Shown: positions 36,618 through 45,245 of the stretch, in pieces
How the letters are laid out: every line of letters starts with the position of its first letter
Numbering within the stretch: the first letter of the stretch is position 1
Assembly (NCBI RefSeq): GCF_025854375.1
Contig: NZ_CP107575.1
Location: 2,232,001-2,296,000, forward strand
Direction: 5' to 3'
Length of the DNA stretch: 64,000 nt
From: Glutamicibacter sp. JL.03c
GTDB taxonomy: Bacteria; Actinomycetota; Actinomycetes; Actinomycetales; Micrococcaceae
The notes under the pieces: model-generated
The model's database searches: none
What the model saw: the letters and a program-made list of their open reading frames with translations, nothing else
What the model was told of the DNA's origin: nothing
Program-made: the position numbers and the translations under genes

Positions 36618-37283
36618 ATGCCTTCGATGAATCCAGAACTCTTCGCGAGCTGGACCTACACCCAGAACCACATCAGCGAGCCCGAGCATGTTGTCCAGGC
36701 TCGCGAACGTGCCGAAGATCTGGGCGTACGTTGCGTCGATCCGGCGGGACGCTCCATGCTGCAGCTGCTATGCACCTTGCGCCGCCCGCGCAATGCGGTA
36801 GAGATCGGATCCGGCGTGGGCGTCGCGTCGCTCGCCATGCTCGAAGCTGTCGGCCCATCATTGACGTTGACCGCGATTGAATCAGATCTGGAACACGCCA
36901 ACGCGATGCGCCTGGGCCTGCGCGAATCCGGTATTCCATCGGCGCGGGCCAGGATCATCAACGAACGCGCGGAAAACGTCCTGTCGCGTTTGGCGGATCA
37001 TGCTTATGATCTTGTGCTCATCGATGCCGGTGCTGATTTACTACTGGAGTACGTCGCCGAGGCCAAACGTATTGTCGGCGTGGGCGGCGTGATCATCTTG
37101 AACAACGCTTTTGATGAGCACCGGTTGGCTAAGCCCGCCGTGCGCAAGACTTCCACGGTCATGACCCGCGATGCCTTGCGGATGCTGCGAGAGGACCCGC
37201 GATTGCAGACCCACTTCTTCCCCACCGAGCAAGGATTGTTCGTGGCCACCGTCTTGCCTCCGGCCGCCCCTAAAAATAGATAG
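36618..37283 (+). CDS. class I SAM-dependent O-methyltransferase
   Basis: A 221-residue small O-methyltransferase of the COMT-like type (compare Rv1220c). AdoMet motif I is AVEIGSGVGVASLAML (about residues 60-75), motif II has AIESD, and VLIDAGAD gives the metal-binding aspartate, followed by GGVIILNNA. Substrate unknown. It is divergent from sigE, a conserved actinobacterial arrangement, which hints at an envelope or stress role. Confidence 0.88.
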   Translation: MPSMNPELFASWTYTQNHISEPEHVVQARERAEDLGVRCVDPAGRSMLQLLCTLRRPRNAVEIGSGVGVASLAMLEAVGPSLTLTAIESDLEHANAMRLGLRESGIPSARARIINERAENVLSRLADHAYDLVLIDAGADLLLEYVAEAKRIVGVGGVIILNNAFDEHRLAKPAVRKTSTVMTRDALRMLREDPRLQTHFFPTEQGLFVATVLPPAAPKNR

Positions 37284-37288
37284 CACGC

Positions 37289-37316
37289 AAAAAGGCCGAC
37301 ATATGTCGGCCTTTTT
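37289..37316. terminator. bidirectional terminator, O-methyltransferase / DUF3117
   Basis: aaaaaggccgac-atat-gtcggccttttt, a perfect palindrome with A and T runs on both sides, so it can end transcription from either direction. Confidence 0.92.
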
Positions 37317-37343
37317 GGGTCGCATGGTTGCGATCAAGCTAGA

Positions 37344-37511
37344 TTAATCGGTGACCTTCAACAGGCAGTCGCGCAGTTCGGTCGCTTCAGCGTCGTTCAA
37401 CTCGACGACCAGTCGTCCGCCGCCATCGATTGGCAAGCGCAGGATCAGACTCCGGCCCTCTTTAACGACTTCCATTGGCCCATCACCAGTGCGTGGCTTC
37501 ATAGCAGCCAT
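37344..37511 (-). CDS. DUF3117 small protein
   Basis: A 55-residue protein beginning MAAMKPRTGDGPMEV and ending TELRDCLLKVTD, the DUF3117 family found throughout Actinobacteria (position of Rv1211). The ATG at 37511 has GGGAA upstream; the longer in-frame start at 37595 lacks family similarity. A two-strand/helix mini-domain is likely. Function unknown. Confidence 0.85.
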   Translation of the reverse strand: MAAMKPRTGDGPMEVVKEGRSLILRLPIDGGGRLVVELNDAEATELRDCLLKVTD

Positions 37512-37634
37512 TAAGCTGTTCCCTTCGTCTGTGGCTAACGCGCGCAACAATTTTTGCGTTGCGCACATCCGAATGCCTTGTCCATCATCTGCCAAGATTC
37601 CCGGCTGAGTTGGGACTCTTATCTTCTATTATTA

Positions 37635-37979
37635 CTAATTTTCGCCCGTGTCGCTAATCACACGCCGTGACTCAAGGTCACGAATGGTATTTTCCAGACT
37701 GGTGATTTCCGCAGCGAGCACATCCAGCACGTCATCAACCTGATCGCAGCGGTAGCCGCGCAGCCCCAATGAAAAACGCACTTTATCGATGTGTTCAGCA
37801 CGGGGATTTTCAGGCAGGAGCACCGGTGGCAAAGAAGCCTCATGTTCCACCAGTCCGACGATTGGCTCGCTGGGAGCTTCGAAATGGCGGCCCACGCCCA
37901 ACTTCTTTCGCTGGCTGGAGAGCAGCAGCGCCACCGCCCCGACCAGGAGCAGCGCAATCAGAATCAACAAGAATGGCAT
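37635..37979 (-). CDS. DivIVA-domain protein with N-terminal membrane anchor
   Basis: A 114-residue protein. Residues 3-21 (FLLILIALLLVGAVALLLS) form a membrane helix, and about 65-105 carry a DivI1A-type motif (VRFSLGLRGYRCDQVDDVL) leading into a short coiled coil. Such domains recruit proteins to curved membrane or the growing pole in Actinobacteria. It starts 9 bases after the LOG gene stop, so the two are cotranscribed. Confidence 0.82.
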   Translation of the reverse strand: MPFLLILIALLLVGAVALLLSSQRKKLGVGRHFEAPSEPIVGLVEHEASLPPVLLPENPRAEHIDKVRFSLGLRGYRCDQVDDVLDVLAAEITSLENTIRDLESRRVISDTGEN

Positions 37980-37988
37980 CAGTATCCC

Positions 37989-38762
37989 CTACACCACTTC
38001 TTCCGGAGCCGGCTGCTTGTCGGCTGTTCCGAGCACCAGGTCCACTGCCTCATCGGGGTCATCCGTCACCATGAACAAATTCAAATCCTTAGGCGAGATG
38101 GCGCGCTCGGCGGCCACGGTATTCGTCAGCCATTCCACCAGGCCGCCCCAATAGGACTTGCCGACAAGAACTATTGGGAAGCTCGTGATCTTCTGGGTTT
38201 GCACCAGCGTCAAAGCCTCGAAGAGCTCGTCCAAGGTGCCGAAACCGCCAGGCAGAACAATGAAGCCTTGCGAGTACTTCACGAACATGGTCTTGCGCAC
38301 GAAAAAGTACCGGAAGTTCAGGCCCTTATTCACCGATGAATTCAGCCCGGTCTCGAATGGCAGTTCAATGCCCAACCCGATTGAGATGCCGTCATTGTCA
38401 GCAGCGCCCTTGTTGGCCGCTTCCATTGCACCCGGACCGCCACCGGTGATGGTGGTGATCCCCGCTTCAGCTAAACGGCTGCCAATGCGGTGAGCCATCG
38501 CGTAGTACGGGCTCTGCGGGTCGGTGCGCGCTGAACCGAAGACGGCAATCGCCGGCCCGGTGCCAGCCAAGGTTCCGAATCCATTAACGAACTCGGATTG
38601 GATCCGAAGAACGCGCCAAACGTCGGTATGGGTGACGTCTTCTTGCGGGCTCTCCAAAAGATAGTGGTCGAGCTGGTCTTCCGGACGCTTCCCAGGCCAA
38701 TTCGCTTCGACGTTGCGTTGCCCCTCACGAGCATTCTCTTCGCTCTTTCGCTGATGAACCAT
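37989..38762 (-). CDS. LOG family nucleoside 5'-monophosphate phosphoribohydrolase (TIGR00730)
   Basis: Cleaves the N-glycosidic bond of (cytokinin-like) nucleotide monophosphates or AMP/CMP-type substrates. The Rossmann fold with GGGPGAMEAANKGA and the catalytic PGGFGTLDELFE are intact. The 257-residue length with ~65 extra N-terminal residues matches the type II actinobacterial forms such as Rv1205. It heads a two-gene unit with the DivIVA-domain gene and is divergent from gluA. Confidence 0.88.
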   Translation of the reverse strand: MVHQRKSEENAREGQRNVEANWPGKRPEDQLDHYLLESPQEDVTHTDVWRVLRIQSEFVNGFGTLAGTGPAIAVFGSARTDPQSPYYAMAHRIGSRLAEAGITTITGGGPGAMEAANKGAADNDGISIGLGIELPFETGLNSSVNKGLNFRYFFVRKTMFVKYSQGFIVLPGGFGTLDELFEALTLVQTQKITSFPIVLVGKSYWGGLVEWLTNTVAAERAISPKDLNLFMVTDDPDEAVDLVLGTADKQPAPEEVV

Positions 38763-38858
38763 GACTTCACTCTATCGGGTAATTCCTTGTGACCCGGACT
38801 GTGTCGCAGCACTGTTAAAGTGACAGTTATGTAACAACTTATGTGTGACTTGTTCGAA

Positions 38859-38879
38859 GTGACGCGTAGTACGCGTCAC
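38859..38879. promoter_or_regulatory. candidate operator upstream of gluA
   Basis: A perfect dyad gtgacgcgt-agt-acgcgtcac (9-bp arms, 3-base centre) 20 bases before the gluA ATG. A TAATGT hexamer at 38886-38891 could be a -10 element, which would place the dyad over the -35 area. Likely a repressor or activator site; the protein is not known. Confidence 0.55.
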
Positions 38880-38898
38880 ATCAAGTAATGTCTATTTC

Positions 38899-39672
38899 AT
38901 GAACAGCGATCATCAGGCTCAGGCTTCTACAGCGGACCCCATCGTCCAACTGGCTGGGGTCAATAAGCACTACGGTGCCCTGCATGTACTCAACAACATC
39001 AACCTCGAAGTCACCAAGGGCGAGGTTGTCGTGATCTTGGGTCCGTCAGGTTCAGGTAAATCAACCTTGTGCCGTACCATCAACCGACTCGAGACCATCG
39101 ATGAAGGCACCATCAAAATCGATGGCAATACACTTCCATCTGAAGGCAAGGCCCTGGCCAAGTTGCGTGCGGACGTCGGCATGGTTTTCCAGTCCTTCAA
39201 CCTTTTTGCGCACAAATCCATCCTGGAGAATGTGACCCTAGGGCCGATCAAGGTCAAGGGCATGAAGAAGGCAGAGGCCAAGGATTTGGCCCTTCAGCTT
39301 CTGGAAAGAGTTGGCGTGGCCAACCAGGCGGAAAAACTTCCGGCTCAGCTCTCTGGCGGCCAGCAGCAACGCGTCGCCATTGCCCGGGCCCTGGCCATGA
39401 AGCCAAAGGTCATGCTCTTTGACGAGCCTACCAGTGCGCTGGACCCGGAAATGATCAATGAAGTGCTCGACACCATGGTGGGACTGGCCAAGGAAGGCAT
39501 GACAATGCTTGTGGTTACCCACGAGATGGGCTTCGCCCGCAAGGCTGCCGATCGAGTGATCTTCATGGCCGATGGCCAAATCGTTGAGCAGGCAACCCCG
39601 GAAGAGTTCTTCACCAATCCGCAATCTGATCGTGCCAAGGACTTCCTCGGCAAGCTCATCACCAATCACTGA
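38899..39672 (+). CDS. gluA: glutamate-type ABC transporter ATP-binding protein GluA
   Basis: Polar amino acid ABC ATPase (GluA/GlnQ). Walker [10 protein letters not shown] at about residues 49-57, Q-loop FQSFNLF, signature LSGGQQQR, Walker [15 protein letters not shown] and H-loop VTHEMGFA are all intact. It is first in a gluABCD-like operon (ATPase, binding protein, two permeases), the layout of the C. glutamicum glutamate importer. The ATG lies only 8 bases after a possible -10 element, so the transcript may be nearly leaderless. Confidence 0.93.
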   Translation: MNSDHQAQASTADPIVQLAGVNKHYGALHVLNNINLEVTKGEVVVILGPSGSGKSTLCRTINRLETIDEGTIKIDGNTLPSEGKALAKLRADVGMVFQSFNLFAHKSILENVTLGPIKVKGMKKAEAKDLALQLLERVGVANQAEKLPAQLSGGQQQRVAIARALAMKPKVMLFDEPTSALDPEMINEVLDTMVGLAKEGMTMLVVTHEMGFARKAADRVIFMADGQIVEQATPEEFFTNPQSDRAKDFLGKLITNH

Positions 39673-39703
39673 TTTCATCACCACGCATCCAACAGGAGGA
39701 ATT

Positions 39704-40531
39704 ATGCGTAAGTCTCGTTTTGGCACCATTGCAGCAATGGCAGCCGTCGCAGCACTGGCTCTGACGTCATGTGGCGGTTCGGACAGCGAAGCTGACGGCG
39801 ACAAGATCCGCATCGGCATCAAGTTCGACCAGCCGGGCCTGGGCTTCAAGGATGGCGATAACTACACCGGCTTCGATGTCGACGTCGCAAAGTACGTAGC
39901 GAACGAACTGGGCTATTCCGAGGACAAGATCGAATTCGTTTCGGCCCCCTCGGCCAACCGCGAGACCATGTTGCAGAACAACCAGGTCGACATGATCTTC
40001 GCAACCTACTCGATCACCGATGAGCGCAACAAGGTCATCGACTTCGCTGGCCCATACTTCGTTGCCGGCCAGGATCTGCTGGTGGCTTCGGATTCCGACA
40101 TCAACGGCCCAGAGGCCCTGAATGGCAAGAACCTGTGCTCGGTCACCGGTTCCACCTCCGCTCAGAAGGTCAAGGACAACTACGCTGAAGGCACCAACCT
40201 GCAGGAGCTTCCGGGCTATGCAGAGTGCGTCACCCAGATGAGCGGTGGCACCATCGACGCAGTAACCACCGATGACATCATCCTCGCAGGTCTGGCCGCC
40301 CAGCCTGCTTACAAGGGCAAGTTCAAGGTCGTTGGCGCTCCATTCTCGGAAGAGAACTACGGTGTCGGCCTGCCGGACGGAACCGACAAGTGCAAGGCCA
40401 TCAACGAGGCGATCACCAAGATGATCGACTCCGGCGACTGGCAGAAGGCTTTGGACAAGAACACCGAGGGTACCGGCTACAAGCCGAACTCGAAGACCAA
40501 CCCTCCAAAGCTCGCAGATACCTGCGCTTAG
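39704..40531 (+). CDS. gluB: glutamate-binding lipoprotein GluB
   Basis: Extracellular solute-binding lipoprotein family 3. The ATG at 39704 has a perfect AGGAGGA ribosome binding site 3 bases upstream. The signal peptide ends in the lipobox LTSC (Cys about residue 23), then RIGIKFDQPGLGFKD and YTGFDVDVAKYVA, typical of glutamate/aspartate binders. Two further cysteine pairs (LCSV, ECVTQ, KCK, TCA) may make disulfides. It is the only gene of the operon with such a strong ribosome binding site, as expected for an abundant receptor. Confidence 0.94.
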   Translation: MRKSRFGTIAAMAAVAALALTSCGGSDSEADGDKIRIGIKFDQPGLGFKDGDNYTGFDVDVAKYVANELGYSEDKIEFVSAPSANRETMLQNNQVDMIFATYSITDERNKVIDFAGPYFVAGQDLLVASDSDINGPEALNGKNLCSVTGSTSAQKVKDNYAEGTNLQELPGYAECVTQMSGGTIDAVTTDDIILAGLAAQPAYKGKFKVVGAPFSEENYGVGLPDGTDKCKAINEAITKMIDSGDWQKALDKNTEGTGYKPNSKTNPPKLADTCA

Positions 40532-40540
40532 CATTTTCGA

Positions 40541-40588
40541 TGCGGCGGGGGTCAAGCCTTGTACTTGGCCCCCGCGGCATTCTTGTTT
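40541..40588 (+). terminator. intercistronic hairpin between gluB and gluC
   Basis: A GC-rich imperfect stem (cgggggtcaag / cttggcccccg) followed by ttcttgtttt. It probably attenuates transcription or protects the gluAB 3' end, so the receptor is made in excess over the permeases. Confidence 0.65.
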
Positions 40589-40665
40589 TCCCGATGAACG
40601 AGTATTCGTTCTTCGATCCCATAGCCGCTTGGCCCGCACTACGGCCATCGAGATAGAGGCTTGCA

Positions 40666-41343
40666 GTGGAGAATTACTTATCCATATTCACTGAGTACGA
40701 CATTCCCGGAGCATTCTGGGTCAATATCCAACTAACTTTCTGGGCGGCCATCGGCGCGCTGGTGCTGGGCACGATTCTTGCGTTGCTTCGCATCTCCCCC
40801 GTGGCCAGCTTCCAGGCCATCGGCACCAGCTACGTCAACTTGGTTCGAAATACCCCACTGACGATCATCATCCTGTTCGCGGTCCTGGCCCTGTATGGCC
40901 AGCTGGGGTTCACCTTGGGCGGAGATTTCCAAGCGAACTTCTTCCGGCTATCGGTTTTGGGCCTGGCCGTTTACCATGCGGCCTTCGTCTGCGAAGCTAT
41001 TCGCTCGGGCGTGAATACTGTTCCGCTGGGACAGGCCGAAGCCGCCCGTGCAATAGGGTTGAGCTTCCTGCCGGCAGCTCGATTGGTGATTTTGCCCCAG
41101 GCATTCCGCGGCGCCATCGTTCCGCTGGGTAATACCCTGATTGCACTGATCAAGAACTCCACCGTCGCTGCCGTTGGCTCCGTCGCCACCGAAGCCTCGT
41201 CGGTCATGAAGACCATGATCGAGTTCCGCTCGGACATCGTCATCCCGATCTTCTTGACCTTCGCTATCGGCTTCGTGATCATCGTGATTCCTGTCGGACT
41301 GTTGACTACTTGGGCTTCGAAGAAACTGGCGGTGGCACGATGA
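40666..41343 (+). CDS. gluC: glutamate ABC transporter permease GluC
   Basis: A 225-residue HisM-type permease with about five membrane helices. VNLVRNTPLTIIILF near residue 60 and the coupling loop EAARAIGLSFLPAARLVILP are typical. GTG start with AGAGG upstream. Its TGA overlaps the gluD start (ATGA), so the two permeases are translated together and likely form a heterodimer. Confidence 0.93.
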   Translation: MENYLSIFTEYDIPGAFWVNIQLTFWAAIGALVLGTILALLRISPVASFQAIGTSYVNLVRNTPLTIIILFAVLALYGQLGFTLGGDFQANFFRLSVLGLAVYHAAFVCEAIRSGVNTVPLGQAEAARAIGLSFLPAARLVILPQAFRGAIVPLGNTLIALIKNSTVAAVGSVATEASSVMKTMIEFRSDIVIPIFLTFAIGFVIIVIPVGLLTTWASKKLAVAR

Positions 41344-42236
41344 GCGCATCAATTCTATTTGACACCCCCGGGCCCAAGGCTCGTCGCCGCATCCTGATTA
41401 TCAATATCATCGGCGCGCTGCTCGCTTTGGGTATTGTGGCGTGGATTTTCTTTGGCCTCGCCGCCAAGGGGCAGATGCAGCCCGAGCAATGGGACGACTT
41501 CATCCAAGCAAGCACCTGGGAGAACTATCTGCTTCCAGGCTTGCTCAACACCGTCAAGGCAGCAATTCTGGGCATCATCGGCTCGGTGGTCTTCGGTTTG
41601 GTCTTCGGCGTCGGTCGCCTGTCGCAGAACAAGCTGATCAACGGATTCTGCACGATCATTGTGGAATTCTTCCGTGCCGTGCCCGTGCTGCTGATGATCG
41701 TGTTCTTCAACGTGTTCTTCTCCCGGTCTCTTGAGCTGCCCGGCGATACCGCGTTGTGGGCCGTTGTTGCCGCATTGGTCTTCTACAACGGTTCCGTCGT
41801 TGCAGAGCTGGTTCGCTCTGGCGTGCACAACCTGCCCAAGGGACAGCGCGAAGCCGGCATTGCCATCGGCCTGACCCGTGGCATGTCGCTGCGCCATATC
41901 GAAATCCCGCAGGCGCTGGTGGCGATGCTGCCGGCCCTGATCGGCCAGTTCGTCGTGATCTTGAAGGACTCCGCGCTGGGCTACATCATCAGCTTCAACG
42001 AACTGCTGTTCTTCGCCCGCACCTACTCGTCGCCTAACGGCAACGTCCTGCAGGCGCTGATTGTCACTGCGGTCATCTTCATCTTGATCAACTTCACCTT
42101 GAGCAAGATTGCAGAAATCGTCTCACGGCGCCTGAGCAGCCGTATCAAGAAGGACAAGAACGCTGCGGCAGTAGTTGGCACCACCGCCGTGACCTTCGCC
42201 GAGGCCAGCACAGATGCTGGTTCAAAAGATCAATAA
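41340..42236 (+). CDS. gluD: glutamate ABC transporter permease GluD
   Basis: Second HisM-type permease, 298 residues. The ATG at 41340 overlaps gluC. An N-terminal helix (IINIIGALLALGIVAWIFFG) precedes the permease core with VEFFRAVPVLLMIVFF and the coupling segment REAGIAIGLTRGMSLRHIEIP. The C-terminal cytosolic tail is Ala/Thr/Lys-rich. The gene ends 22 bases before a 28-bp hairpin. Confidence 0.93.
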   Translation: MSASILFDTPGPKARRRILIINIIGALLALGIVAWIFFGLAAKGQMQPEQWDDFIQASTWENYLLPGLLNTVKAAILGIIGSVVFGLVFGVGRLSQNKLINGFCTIIVEFFRAVPVLLMIVFFNVFFSRSLELPGDTALWAVVAALVFYNGSVVAELVRSGVHNLPKGQREAGIAIGLTRGMSLRHIEIPQALVAMLPALIGQFVVILKDSALGYIISFNELLFFARTYSSPNGNVLQALIVTAVIFILINFTLSKIAEIVSRRLSSRIKKDKNAAAVVGTTAVTFAEASTDAGSKDQ

Positions 42237-42258
42237 CGAGTAGGGCTTCGCTCAACTC

Positions 42259-42319
42259 GACACAGACAGAACGGGCCGTTCCTCGCTTGACGCGAGGAAC
42301 GGCCCGTTCTGTCTGTGTC
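42259..42319. terminator. 28-bp perfect hairpin between gluD and dapE
   Basis: Arms 42259-42286 and 42292-42319 pair without mismatch around a 5-base ttgac loop. No T-tract follows on either strand. It lies between convergent genes and probably ends both transcripts as an 'I-shaped' terminator or is cut by RNase III. Confidence 0.75.
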
Positions 42320-42335
42320 AGAAGTATCAGGTTGG

Positions 42336-43412
42336 CTAGCTGAGCCAGGCCCGCAAGGAGCTAAGGCAAGCGCGGATATCTTCCTGCGGAACATGCTCGT
42401 CGTCGCTGTGCGCGAGCAGCGCATCACCAGGACCGAAATTCACGGCCGAGACCCCCAGCGCCGAGAAACGGGACACATCGGTCCAACCGTACTTCGGCTT
42501 CGGTTCCTGCCCAAGGATCTTGATCAGGTCAGCTGCGATTTCCTGATCCAGTCCCGGCTTGGCCCCTTCGGCGCCATCGGTGCGCTCGATATCGAACCCT
42601 TCAAAGAGCTCGAAGACCAGGGCTTCAGCCTGCGCGAGGGTCTTGTCGGGGGCAAAACGGTAATTGATTTCGACTTCGCAGTAGTCCGGAATGACGTTGC
42701 CCGCGATACCGCCGTTGATGCGCACCGCGTTCATTCCTTCGCGGTAGTCCAAGCCCTCCACGGTAATGGTCTGCGGCTGATAGTCGGCCAGTCGCTGCAG
42801 GATCGGCGCGGCATCATGGATGGCGTTGTGCCCCATCCAGGCGCGTCCTGAGTGCGCTGCCTTACCACGGGTGCGAATCACGAAACGGCTGGTGCCATTG
42901 CATCCACCTTCGACCGTGCCGTTAGTCGGTTCCAGCAGGATGGCGAAATCTGCTTCAAGCAGTTCCGGGGTGTTCTTGGCCAAACGTCCGAGTCCGGATT
43001 TGGCCGCTTCCACTTCTTCGTGGTCGTAGAAAACGTAGGTGACGTCGTACTTGGCGTCCGTCAGCTCGGCAGCCAGTGCCAGCTGCACCGCTACCCCGCC
43101 CTTCATATCGGTGGCCCCGCGACCGTACAGCACCCCGTCGATTACCTGCGCCGGGACCGTTCCCCTGGCGCCCTCGGTGCGCGGCAATGGGACGGTGTCC
43201 AAGTGGCCAGCGAGCACGACCCTGCGCTCGCGGCCAAAGTTGGTACGGGCAACGATGGCGTCTTGATCGCGGTGTACCTGCAGGTGCTCCAGCTTGAGCA
43301 ATGCCTGGTGTACTTGATCGGCAATTTCTCGTTCATTCCCGGAAACAGATTCAATGTTCATGATCTGTTCGGTCAGCACTGCGACGTCCTGTTGCAGGTC
43401 CAATTCGTTCAC
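42336..43412 (-). CDS. dapE: succinyl-diaminopimelate desuccinylase DapE
   Basis: Zinc amidohydrolase releasing succinate from N-succinyl-LL-diaminopimelate in lysine and peptidoglycan synthesis. Metal-site segments are VLAGHLDTVP (His, Asp), GRGATDMKGGVA (Asp), YDHEEVEAA (catalytic Glu pair) and the C-terminal NFGPGDALLAHSDDEHV. At 358 residues it is the actinobacterial form. GTG start. Divergent from dapD, 82 bases apart, suggesting joint control. Confidence 0.93.
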   Translation of the reverse strand: MNELDLQQDVAVLTEQIMNIESVSGNEREIADQVHQALLKLEHLQVHRDQDAIVARTNFGRERRVVLAGHLDTVPLPRTEGARGTVPAQVIDGVLYGRGATDMKGGVAVQLALAAELTDAKYDVTYVFYDHEEVEAAKSGLGRLAKNTPELLEADFAILLEPTNGTVEGGCNGTSRFVIRTRGKAAHSGRAWMGHNAIHDAAPILQRLADYQPQTITVEGLDYREGMNAVRINGGIAGNVIPDYCEVEINYRFAPDKTLAQAEALVFELFEGFDIERTDGAEGAKPGLDQEIAADLIKILGQEPKPKYGWTDVSRFSALGVSAVNFGPGDALLAHSDDEHVPQEDIRACLSSLRAWLS

Positions 43413-43494
43413 GGTATTCAGCGTCCTACGTCTCTAGCTTCACTAGCCTGTCATCTATCAACGTTACCCGGGGTTTCGGCGATACGATCAGTGT

Positions 43495-44451
43495 ATGACT
43501 TCAGAATCTGTGACTTCATCCAGTGACTCCTCTGTCCGCTTGGCCTCAGGCCATGGTCTTGCCACGGTTGCCGCGGATGGAACCATCCTTGATGTTTGGT
43601 ATCCAGCCCCGGTCCTCGGCGAGCTTTCGGCGGCTCAAGAGCTTTCCGGCGAACTCGCCGCCGCCGCCCAGGACGATGCTGCCCGAGGCACCACCCAGAA
43701 GGTTGTCTCGCTGACCATCGACCTCGACGTGGCTCCAGCTGACACCGCCGATGTGTGGCTGCGGCTGCACCTGCTTTCCCACCGTTTGGCTCAGCCGAAT
43801 ACTATCAACCTTGATGGGATCTTCGGCCACCTGGCAAACGTGGTCTGGACCAACTTCGGCCCCTGCCAAGTTGATGGCTTCGAGGTAACCCGCCTGAAGC
43901 TGCGTGCCCGCGGCGCGGTCACCGTGTACGGCGTGGACAAGTTCCCTCGCATGGTCGACTACGTGGTGCCAACCGGCGTGCGCATTGCCGATGCTGACCG
44001 TGTACGCCTTGGGGCGCACCTTGCAGAAGGCACCACCGTCATGCACGAGGGCTTCGTGAACTTCAACGCAGGCACCTTGGGCACCTCCATGGTCGAAGGC
44101 CGCATTTCGGCTTCTGTCGTTGTCGGCAACGGCTCCGATGTGGGCGGTGGCGCTTCGATCATGGGCACCCTTTCGGGCGGTGGACGTGAGCGCATCGTCA
44201 TTGGTGAGCGAGTGCTGCTGGGCGCTAACGCCGGCGTAGGTATTTCCGTGGGCGATGATTCCGTGGTGGAAGCTGGCCTGTACGTTACTGCAGGCACCCG
44301 CGTGCTCTTGGGCGAGAAGCAGGTCAAGGCCCTGGAGCTCTCCGGAGTGCCGAATCTGCTGTTCCGCCGCAACTCGATTTCCGGCGCTGTGGAAGCATTG
44401 GCCCGCGCAGGCCAAACTGTCGAGCTGAATAGCGCACTGCACGCCAACTAG
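43495..44451 (+). CDS. dapD: tetrahydrodipicolinate N-succinyltransferase DapD (actinobacterial type)
   Basis: Transfers succinyl from succinyl-CoA to tetrahydrodipicolinate. The central left-handed beta-helix of hexapeptide repeats is visible from about residue 160 to 290 ([62 protein letters not shown]). At 318 residues it matches the mycobacterial DapD class rather than the shorter E. coli form. With dapC and dapE in this window, three of the succinylase-branch enzymes are present. Confidence 0.94.
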   Translation: MTSESVTSSSDSSVRLASGHGLATVAADGTILDVWYPAPVLGELSAAQELSGELAAAAQDDAARGTTQKVVSLTIDLDVAPADTADVWLRLHLLSHRLAQPNTINLDGIFGHLANVVWTNFGPCQVDGFEVTRLKLRARGAVTVYGVDKFPRMVDYVVPTGVRIADADRVRLGAHLAEGTTVMHEGFVNFNAGTLGTSMVEGRISASVVVGNGSDVGGGASIMGTLSGGGRERIVIGERVLLGANAGVGISVGDDSVVEAGLYVTAGTRVLLGEKQVKALELSGVPNLLFRRNSISGAVEALARAGQTVELNSALHAN

Positions 44452-44458
44452 GCCAGTT

Positions 44459-44487
44459 CGAGGGCCAGCCGACACGGCTGGCCCTCG
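44459..44487. terminator. terminator between dapD and the unknown gene
   Basis: A 13-bp perfect stem cgagggccagccg / cggctggccctcg with an aca loop, in the 42-base gap between two convergent genes. The following T-run is short. Confidence 0.75.
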
Positions 44488-44493
44488 CTGCAT

Positions 44494-45102
44494 TTAACGG
44501 CCGGGAAAGATGATGGTGACCATGGGCTGGATGAAGCCGTGGAACGCCTTGGCATCTTGAAGCAAAAACGTGCTGGCAAGGATGGTTGCTCGGCCGGTGA
44601 GCCAGGCTCGAGGCTCGTCCAAGGGCACATCGATGACCTGTATCTGCTGCTGCGGCGCGGTTGTATCGTGATCCACCCCGTGATCCAGCAGGATCCTCTC
44701 TAATTCATCCAGGCGGCGCGGCACGTAGTCCACGCTCTTGGCGACAAAATCATCGGCATGCTGCTGGGCGAAAAGGGTCGCTTGGCCGTAATGGGCTTTG
44801 GCAAGCTTCGCTAGTGCCGGGTAGCCTTCCTGATCCAGATGCTCATGCAGCGACTTTTCTGGTGCTGCCTCCGGGGCGATCTCCCCCGTGGTCAACGCGC
44901 CCCACCAGGCACTCCACTCTTGCTTGAACTGCCCATGAGCGGCATCGGCTCCATTGCGGTTCTTCACCACGGAGGTCAGTCGCGAATTCGGTCCAGCCTC
45001 AGCCGGATCGACTCCGCCGAGTTCACGTAAGTACAAGGCCATCAGCATCGTCTGATTGGTTTTTACCGCCAAAGACCAATTGTTTCCACGACGAAAGTAC
45101 AT
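44494..45102 (-). CDS. conserved hypothetical protein (202 aa)
   Basis: I do not recognise the family. The protein starts MYFRRGNNWSLAV, has a Trp/Gln-rich middle (QFKQEWSAWWGALTTGE), a charged helical stretch (YPALAKLAKAHYGQATLFAQ), and ends with a hydrophobic strand-like segment MVTIIFPGR. No signal peptide or membrane helix is evident. The ATG at 45102 has GGTGG 5 bases upstream; a start at 45126 is also in frame. Codon use resembles the neighbours. It lies between dapD and gltA, both ends bounded by hairpins, so it is its own unit. Confidence 0.6.
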   Translation of the reverse strand: MYFRRGNNWSLAVKTNQTMLMALYLRELGGVDPAEAGPNSRLTSVVKNRNGADAAHGQFKQEWSAWWGALTTGEIAPEAAPEKSLHEHLDQEGYPALAKLAKAHYGQATLFAQQHADDFVAKSVDYVPRRLDELERILLDHGVDHDTTAPQQQIQVIDVPLDEPRAWLTGRATILASTFLLQDAKAFHGFIQPMVTIIFPGR

Positions 45103-45177
45103 GCATACCACCTGACTTTTAGGCATACCCCCGCAGTCTTAGACTCACAGGATACTCCCGTCTTCGCGCTTAATACA

Positions 45178-45221
45178 GACAAGGAGCCTTCCACCATGTG
45201 AATGGTGGAAGGCTCCTTGTC
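45178..45221. terminator. 20-bp perfect hairpin downstream of gltA
   Basis: gacaaggagccttccaccat pairs exactly with its complement across a 4-base loop. It lies just past the gltA stop on the minus strand and before the promoter of the unknown gene; only a weak T-run follows. Confidence 0.8.
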
Positions 45222-45245
45222 AGTGGACGCTACTTGCCCTGCGGC

